Below, piece after piece: positions 59,672-64,000 of a stretch of DNA of 64,000 nucleotides. Positions within the stretch are counted from its first letter, which is position 1. Each line of letters begins with the position of its first letter. Source of the DNA: Azotobacter paspali. Its GTDB lineage: Bacteria > Pseudomonadota > Gammaproteobacteria > Pseudomonadales > Pseudomonadaceae. Position numbers and translations under genes: made by a program. The stretch lies in NCBI RefSeq assembly GCF_042434745.1, contig NZ_JBHLSS010000028.1, one strand, 5' to 3'. Below the pieces are notes generated by a model that had not been told where the DNA came from, made no database searches, and saw nothing but the letters and a program-made list of their open reading frames with translations.

Positions 59672-59922
59672 GCACCATCGTCCGCACCACTGACGCCATC
59701 GCCGATGAAGCAATCTGCACCATTGCCTTTGGCCAAGAGCATTCGACCTGGCTGTCCGCCCTGATGACCGCCATCCGCCTCGACGCCGAGCACAACCAAG
59801 GCCGCTGCGTGGCCGATCTGGCCACCCTGGGGCACTACCTGGCCAGCGACTGCGCCAACTACCTGGACACGCAATCCAGCGACCTTCGCCGCGAGCTGGA
59901 CGCGCAGGAGGTGGCGAAATGA
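59668..59922 (+). CDS. Small island protein, left-arm copy
   Basis: An 84-residue protein: STWLSALMTAIRLDAEHNQG, CVADLATLGHYLASDCANYL, DTQSSDLRREL. Its relative in inverted orientation is the gene starting at 60212. Overlaps both neighbours by four bases. Helical; family unknown to me. Confidence 0.68.
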   Translation: MSTIVRTTDAIADEAICTIAFGQEHSTWLSALMTAIRLDAEHNQGRCVADLATLGHYLASDCANYLDTQSSDLRRELDAQEVAK

Positions 59923-60212
59923 TCCGCTCCGACTGGAATGCCCTGTTGACGAACCACGAAACCATCGAAGCCATGAGCCCGGAGAAGCTGTTGCAGGTCG
60001 GCGGTGCGGTCATCCAGAAGGCTCGCGCAGTCGAGACCAACGTGCTGGCCGAGGCTGGCGAGCGCTACCACGTTGGAGCCCTTTCCATGCTCAACATCGG
60101 CACGGATGGCCTTCATCAGGGCGGTCAGCCAGCCGATGCTCTCGCGGGTACCGCGTAGCTGGTCCAGCGCGGCATAGGCGATGGTTACGGTAATGCTGCT
60201 GGCCTCGGTCAC
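59859..60212 (-). CDS. Small island protein, right-arm copy
   Basis: GTG start at 60212. IGWLTALMKAIRADVEHGKG, VVALASLGQHVGLDCASLLD and DRTADLQQLL match the left-arm protein at 59668. After that (AHGFDGFVVRQQG...) similarity ends, because the frame runs through the inversion junction into left-arm sequence. The C-terminus is therefore probably foreign. Confidence 0.55.
   Translation of the reverse strand: MTEASSITVTIAYAALDQLRGTRESIGWLTALMKAIRADVEHGKGSNVVALASLGQHVGLDCASLLDDRTADLQQLLRAHGFDGFVVRQQGIPVGADHFATSCASSSRRRSLDCVSR
59919..60158 (+). CDS. Chimeric ORF at the inversion junction
   Basis: A 79-codon frame: MIRSDWNALLTNHETIEAMS then SPEKLLQVGGAVIQKARA. Only about the first 20 codons lie in left-arm sequence. 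From about 59985 the bases are antisense to the conserved part of the right-arm gene at 60212, so the rest of this frame (ending GTDGLHQGGQPADALAGTA) is probably fortuitous. The start overlaps the previous stop, hence it may still be translated. Confidence 0.4.
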   Translation: MIRSDWNALLTNHETIEAMSPEKLLQVGGAVIQKARAVETNVLAEAGERYHVGALSMLNIGTDGLHQGGQPADALAGTA

Positions 60213-60380
60213 CGCGCACCTCCTGCAGCGTCCAGGCTGCGGGCGATGGCCATGTGCGCGTTGTAGCGGCGCAGGCGGACGAACAGGGAGGAGTCGGCGC
60301 AGGGCGGCAAGGGCCATTGCTCGATGCGTCGCGGCGCGTTGCCGGAGTGCGGACGGATTGAGGGCGGGGTCGTGCTTCAT
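60209..60380 (-). pseudogene. Frameshifted right-arm copy of the small basic protein
   Basis: MKHDPALNPSALRQRAATHR AMALAALR is in one frame. The continuation ADSSLFVRLRRYNAHMAIAR SLDAAGGAR is in another, owing to loss of two bases relative to the left copy (CTGCGCGCCGATTCC against CTGCGCCGACTCC). The stop overlaps the next GTG as in the left arm. Confidence 0.7.
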
Positions 60381-60650
60381 GGGGTGGTATTCCAAGTTTG
60401 AGATTGGAACCGCCACCGCCTGCGGCCAAGCAGGGAATGGTGGCGGACTGTGCGGGGTTGGCCGACCGGGAAACTTGGAACCCGGCACACCCGAAGGTGT
60501 CCCCACACAGCCCACCATGACACGGCATTGCGAGCACAAAAAAAGCGCCTGCAATAGTGTTGGGGCGCTTGTGCGCCAAGTTTCGACTGGGGCGGCCAAG
60601 CCCACTGACCACGGGATTGACCGTGACGGGCGAACCATAGCGTTGGCGGC
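60381..60650 (-). ncRNA. Conserved leader with internal terminator, right-arm copy
   Basis: Minus-strand counterpart of 59040-59309. The terminator here is AGCGCC (60564-60569 complement) with GGCGCT (60544-60549 complement) followed by TTTTTTT. Conservation of non-coding bases in both arms argues for function at the RNA or DNA level. Confidence 0.5.
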
Positions 60651-60696
60651 CGGCGCGTGCAACACCCGGTTTCAAAGTTGGGGCAGTATCCCTTGC

Positions 60697-60725
60697 TTGT
60701 TGTACGTACGGCATAGCCGTATCAT
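60697..60725 (+). promoter_or_regulatory. higBA promoter and operator
   Basis: TTGTTG (60697-60702) and TATCAT (60720-60725) are 17 bases apart. The dyad TACGGC-ATA-GCCGTA (60707-60721) lies between and over the -10, as expected for antitoxin autorepression. Confidence 0.65.
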
Positions 60726-60732
60726 TCTCGCC

Positions 60733-61047
60733 ATGTATACCGTCTTCGAAACCGAAGTATTCCAGCGCCATGCGAATGCTATCTGGGCCGATGGTGAGCG
60801 TGAGGCGTTGATCACCTGGCTGGCGGCCAATCCTCTGGCCGGCGACGTGATTCCCGGTACCGGCGGGTTGCGCAAGGTGCGCTGGTCGCGGGCAGGGATG
60901 GGCAAGCGGGGCGGAACGCGCGTGATCTATTACAACGCGCTCGCCGATGGCCATATCTGGCTGTTGATCGCCTACATCAAGGCCAAGCTCGACAACCTGC
61001 CGGTGGCCTTCCTGAATCAGTTGAAAGAGGCAATCGAACATGGATAA
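60733..61047 (+). CDS. higB: HigB/RelE-family toxin
   Basis: A 104-residue protein: FETEVFQRHANAIWADGERE, NPLAGDVIPGTGGLRKVRWS, GKRGGTRVIYYNALADGHIW LLIAYIKAKLDNL in pieces. This is the RelE/HigB-2 type of ribosome-dependent mRNA interferase. Toxin gene first, overlapping the antitoxin by 8 bases, the HigBA order. Confidence 0.87.
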   Translation: MYTVFETEVFQRHANAIWADGEREALITWLAANPLAGDVIPGTGGLRKVRWSRAGMGKRGGTRVIYYNALADGHIWLLIAYIKAKLDNLPVAFLNQLKEAIEHG

Positions 61048-61324
61048 GGAAATGGAGCAGTTCCAGACCGATCTGCTGGAGTCCGTCCGGCAGATGAAGG
61101 CCGGCAAGGCGGCGCGAGCCACGAAAGTGGAACTCACGCCCGTGGCTGAGGCGCGCGCCAAAGTTGGCGTTTCGCAGGCCGAGTTTGCCGAACTGCTGGG
61201 GGTGAGCCTGCGCACCTTGCAGGATTGGGAACAAGGGCGGCGATCCCCTTCCGGGGCGGCCAAAACCCTGTTGCGCGTAGCTGTCAAACACCCCGAAGTG
61301 CTGCGCAACCTACAAGTGGCGTGA
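61040..61324 (+). CDS. higA: HigA-family antitoxin
   Basis: A 94-residue protein. LTPVAEARAKVGVSQAEFAE LLGVSLRTLQDWEQGRRSPS is the XRE helix-turn-helix (residues 35-75). It binds HigB and the dyad at 60707-60721. Intact and full length. Confidence 0.88.
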   Translation: MDKEMEQFQTDLLESVRQMKAGKAARATKVELTPVAEARAKVGVSQAEFAELLGVSLRTLQDWEQGRRSPSGAAKTLLRVAVKHPEVLRNLQVA

Positions 61325-61424
61325 TTGCCTGTGCGTTGATCGGAGCCGCCTACGGGCGGCTTTGCTTTGTCCAGGCGCTGCTGGGTTACCTTGGCTCCTC
61401 CACGAAAACGAGAAGTCTGGACCA

Positions 61425-61673
61425 TCATTGCAAGCCCTCCAGTTCGTTGTGGATTTCATGGGGCTGCAAGCGGGCGGCGTCGATGGCGCGCACCAGCACG
61501 TCACGGCTCAGCCCTTGGGTTTGCAGGATGGTCGCCAGGGTCAGGAACACGGCAAAGGTGACTACCTCCGTGGGGGTGTCGCTGGCGCCGGCGTAGTCAA
61601 TGATCAGCGGCAGAAGCTGCTCCAGGATGAAATCCTCGTCGTCCTCGACGCGGTGTCCGGTGTAGGTCGTCAT
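61425..61673 (-). CDS. Small island protein, right-arm copy
   Basis: An 82-residue protein, MTTYTGHRVEDDEDFILEQL ... HNELEGLQ, about 80% identical to the product of 57730-57978 and equal in length. Intact. The upstream gene of the left copy (KilA-N) survives here only as its last about 20 codons. Confidence 0.7.
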   Translation of the reverse strand: MTTYTGHRVEDDEDFILEQLLPLIIDYAGASDTPTEVVTFAVFLTLATILQTQGLSRDVLVRAIDAARLQPHEIHNELEGLQ

Positions 61674-61733
61674 GCGGCGCGGCCTCCCAGCAGGTGCCTG
61701 CCCTGCAACGCCTGCATGTACTGGAGCAGCCGA
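61670..61733 (-). pseudogene. 3' remnant of a second KilA-N gene
   Basis: On the minus strand LLQYMQALQGRHLLGGRAA then stop, matching SLSQYMQTLQGKRLEGGRAA at the end of the KilA-N gene. The stop overlaps the next start as in the left arm. Similarity ends near 61733, the outer edge of the right arm. Bases 61734-61968 contain no gene I can support. Confidence 0.65.
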
Positions 61734-61968
61734 GTTTTCGGCCAATGTCCGAAACTGCCGCGGCGCCGGTTTGAGCATGGCCCGCAACTGGACCATCCGT
61801 CTCCCGCTGGGGAATGAGACGGTTTGCTCTCAGTGAGGCAGATCGGTCTGTCTCGGCTCGGCTGGTTCGAGTCGGGTTAGTTGGTCTGTTTCGACTGCTC
61901 CAACTGCCTCAGACAATCATGATAATTTCGGTAGCTTGCTCGCCTGCCGGGACTTGTAGGGACACAAT

Positions 61969-62985
61969 TTGAAAATATTACGATCTTCTCGTTTTATTGC
62001 GGCGGGCCTGCTCTGCGGGCTGCTGGTCACTCCCCTTGCTAGCGCTGACCCCTTGCAGTTCGCATTGGTCGCCAAGCGGATTGATCATTATTTCTTCATC
62101 TCGGCCGCCAAGGGCTGCGCTGAGGCTGCCCAGGCCCAGGGCGATACCTGCCTGTTGTTGGGTGCTTCGGGGGCGTCGCATTTTCGCCGGCAAAATAAAG
62201 CCCTGGAACAGGCTTTCGCTAGAGGTCTGGATGGTATCGCCTTGTCGGTGACCCATTCAAAGTGGCTGGCCAATCACGCCCTTAAACGGGCAAACAAGAC
62301 ACTACTGATCACTTTCGATTCGGATTTGGAACCCGCAGAGCAGCATCTGCGTAAGGGATACGTCGGACTCGACAATCTGGCCTTCGGCCGGCAACTGGGC
62401 ATGCTCGCCCAACGCCTCAGGCCACAAGGCGGAAAGCTGTGCGTCCTGAGTGGTAGCTCGCGGGACACCAACCATCGGGAGCGTCTGCGAGGCATTCGCC
62501 AGCAGTTGCGCGGTGACCAAGCCGAGAGTAGAGCAGCCGACCGGCTGAACGGACAGAATGGCTGGAGCGAGCCGAATCGCTGCCCGTTATATGACACCGA
62601 TAATCAAGAGAGCGCGTTGCTCAAGCTCACCACCCTGCTGAACTCCACCAACCAGTACGACACCATCATCAGCCTTGGCAGTTGGCCAGTTCATCACGCC
62701 GATATCTATCGCCGGCAACTCGGTCCACTACTTGCCAGACTCAAGGCAAAGGGTACGTCCCCGACCATCATCATCGCTATTTCCGAGTTCGACACAGCGC
62801 TGCGCCCGCTGCTTGAAGATGGCCTAGTACAAGCCTATCTGAGCATGGAGAGCCGCGAAATCGGTCGCCAGAGCTATCGGCTACTGAAGAGCTTGGTGCG
62901 AGGCGAGCCCATTCCGGAGAGGATTTTCGTCGATAGCCACGCCTACCTATCCGAGGTGCCGTCGGATATTCCCACGGAGCGTTGA
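61969..62985 (+). CDS. Periplasmic substrate-binding protein (sugar-type, Peripla_BP)
   Basis: A 338-residue protein with a TTG start (AGGGA upstream). The signal peptide GLLCGLLVTPLASA is followed by LQFALVAKRIDHYFFISAAK GCAEAAQ (pieces) and GLDGIALSVTHSKWLANHAL, the ribose/galactose-binding type fold with N- and C-lobes. No ABC permease or ATPase gene is adjacent, so it may feed a distant transporter or sensor. The gene may be cargo or the chromosome beyond the island. Confidence 0.8.
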   Translation: MKILRSSRFIAAGLLCGLLVTPLASADPLQFALVAKRIDHYFFISAAKGCAEAAQAQGDTCLLLGASGASHFRRQNKALEQAFARGLDGIALSVTHSKWLANHALKRANKTLLITFDSDLEPAEQHLRKGYVGLDNLAFGRQLGMLAQRLRPQGGKLCVLSGSSRDTNHRERLRGIRQQLRGDQAESRAADRLNGQNGWSEPNRCPLYDTDNQESALLKLTTLLNSTNQYDTIISLGSWPVHHADIYRRQLGPLLARLKAKGTSPTIIIAISEFDTALRPLLEDGLVQAYLSMESREIGRQSYRLLKSLVRGEPIPERIFVDSHAYLSEVPSDIPTER

Positions 62986-63303
62986 AGCACCCCATTTATC
63001 ATCATTCAGCCATAGCGTGACTCCCGGTTTTTTAACTTCGCGGGCGTGAAAAAAGACTTCAGGGCACGGTCTAGGCGTACAAGGGCTGAAAGTTTCGACC
63101 TTCCCCTTCCCCATCGGCCACCAGCAACAGGCACGAACAGGATCAGGCCGGGCCATCGGCTACCTATAACTTCCCTGTGCCTTAGCGTGGCGCTGGTGCC
63201 TGCTCTGGCCTGCCGTCAGGCGCTCGCATCACCCCAATCTCACCCTTTGCGATCTTGCTGCGTCCACGGCTTGACGGCGGGCATTCATGGGGTTGGTTTT
63301 CGC

Positions 63304-63326
63304 AAAAGCCGGAATGCCGGCCTTTT
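63304..63326. terminator. Bidirectional hairpin terminator before the IS
   Basis: AAAA-GCCGG-AATG-CCGGC-CTTTT. It can serve the plus-strand gene ending at 62985 or the minus-strand IS. The rest of 62986-63327 holds no convincing gene. Confidence 0.6.
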
Positions 63327-63327
63327 A

Positions 63328-64000
63328 GGGCACCTCTAAAAACCGCCATCCGAATCATGCTGAGCGATGAAATACACTCGTGCTTGCAGCAGAGCTACCC
63401 GTCAGGCTTGACGCTCACATGGTAAAGCTGCTCGAGGCAGCGTGGCCAAAGGCCTGGATCAGGCCATTTCCAGCAGGCTGCTCATCCGTTTCAGGTTGTA
63501 CACCGCCGATTTGAGCGTCAGACCAGACTCAGCCCGGGCCAGGCCGATGCCGCGCACGGCCTTGCCGCCCATCCGGGCCAGGCTGGGCAAAGACCTGTTC
63601 GACCCGGGCTCGGGGACTGGCTATGCGTTTGTTTCGTGCCTTGTCCCGTTCACCGATCGGCTTGCCGGCCTGGCCCTTGCGCTGGATGGACGGCCTCCAG
63701 CCGATTAGGTGGAGCCAGCGCTTCCGGGGTCTGGACAGCTTGTAGCGAAGTACGACTTGCCGTGTTTCTTCGTCCCGCGCCTCGACATCCTTTTGCCGGC
63801 GCTTGGCGGGCGACCATTCGACCGGTACGGCCTGCTCTTTCACCATGGCCTGCTCATCGGCCGTGTTGTGCTGGATCGGTGCCCGGATAATGCTGGCATC
63901 GATGATCTGCCCCTCGCGAGCCCGCAAGCCGTGCTCCTGCAACTGACGCTGCACCTCGGCAAAGATCCGATGCTCGACGTGGGCCTGTACCAGGCGCTCG
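63328..64000 (-). mobile_element. IS5-family insertion sequence, damaged, continuing past the window
   Basis: The putative end GGGCACCTCTAAAAACC is at 63328. The minus-strand transposase reads GQIIDASIIRAPIQHNTADE, WSPAKRRQKDVEAR, then jumps (internal deletion near 63750) to RKGQAGKPIGERDKARNKRI and PRARVEQVFA. It shifts frame near 63595 to finish MGGKAVRGIGLARAESGLTL KSAVYNLKRMSSLLEMA, stop at 63459. The DDE core between the first and second parts is missing, so it is inactive. Confidence 0.75.

Larger units (their letters stand above)
57690..61733. repeat. Imperfect inverted duplication of an island segment
   Basis: The left arm (about 57690-59980) and right arm (about 61733-59985, reversed) carry in the same relative order: KilA-N end, 82-residue gene, a TA module, 270-base leader, small basic gene, 84-residue gene. 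The arms meet near 59980. Identity is moderate, so the duplication or capture is not recent, and the TA modules differ (BrnTA left, HigBA right). Confidence 0.75.

Noticed and set aside
60091..61428. A 445-codon minus-strand ORF
   Set aside because: It is antisense to the higBA pair and crosses the conserved leader; it has no family features and arises from GC-rich third positions.

Overview
The window is high-GC gammaproteobacterial DNA of the Pseudomonadaceae. Genes for carbon monoxide dehydrogenase maturation beside a decayed group 3b-type NiFe hydrogenase point to Azotobacter. This is inferred from gene content; no rRNA or other marker is present.

Layout. (1) 1-16526 is chromosomal. It holds the 3' end of a CO-oxidation cluster (NAD/FAD oxidoreductase, cooC, a cooJ-like His-rich protein, a HupE-type nickel permease), a metallo-beta-lactamase-fold hydrolase, cptA, and a hydrogenase operon reduced by deletions and frameshifts to fragments. 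A short inverted-repeat element follows, then a DUF3617 protein, a minus-strand operon of two transglutaminase-like proteins and an ATP-grasp/alpha-E protein, and a methyltransferase. (2) 16527-16602 is tRNA-Thr(UGU). Its last 45 bases are repeated exactly at 53382-53426 and bound a complete P2-like prophage of about 36.9 kb. (3) 53427-63327 is a second mobile region: a P4-type integrase, an AT-richer coiled-coil gene, small regulators, and an inverted duplication whose two arms carry different toxin-antitoxin modules (BrnTA and HigBA). A TTG-started periplasmic binding protein gene and a damaged IS5-family element end the window.

The prophage has P2 order: Q and P leftward; O, N, M, L, X, lysis genes, R, S, V, W, J, I, fibre, FI, FII, E/E', T, U and D rightward; then repressor, regulators, an Ogr-like zinc-finger activator, primase-helicase and integrase. 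Three TGTAGC-N7-GCTACA sites sit where P2 late promoters lie, and P2-style -1 frameshifting (T TTT TTG) is conserved between E and E'.

The most interesting part is an accessory operon at 17279-19890, between attL and the packaging genes. A promoter with a GTTCGC/GCGAAC operator drives two small unknown proteins, a 422-residue protein resembling the type I-F Cascade subunit Cas5f (Csy2) with a possible Cas8f-like N-terminal part, and an Aca2-family regulator. It ends in four complete and one partial copy of a type I-F CRISPR repeat separated by only about 18-22 near-identical bases and closed by an intrinsic terminator. I read this as a composite anti-CRISPR locus: candidate protein inhibitors, a Cascade-subunit decoy and an RNA repeat decoy (Racr-like), under one Aca2 control circuit.
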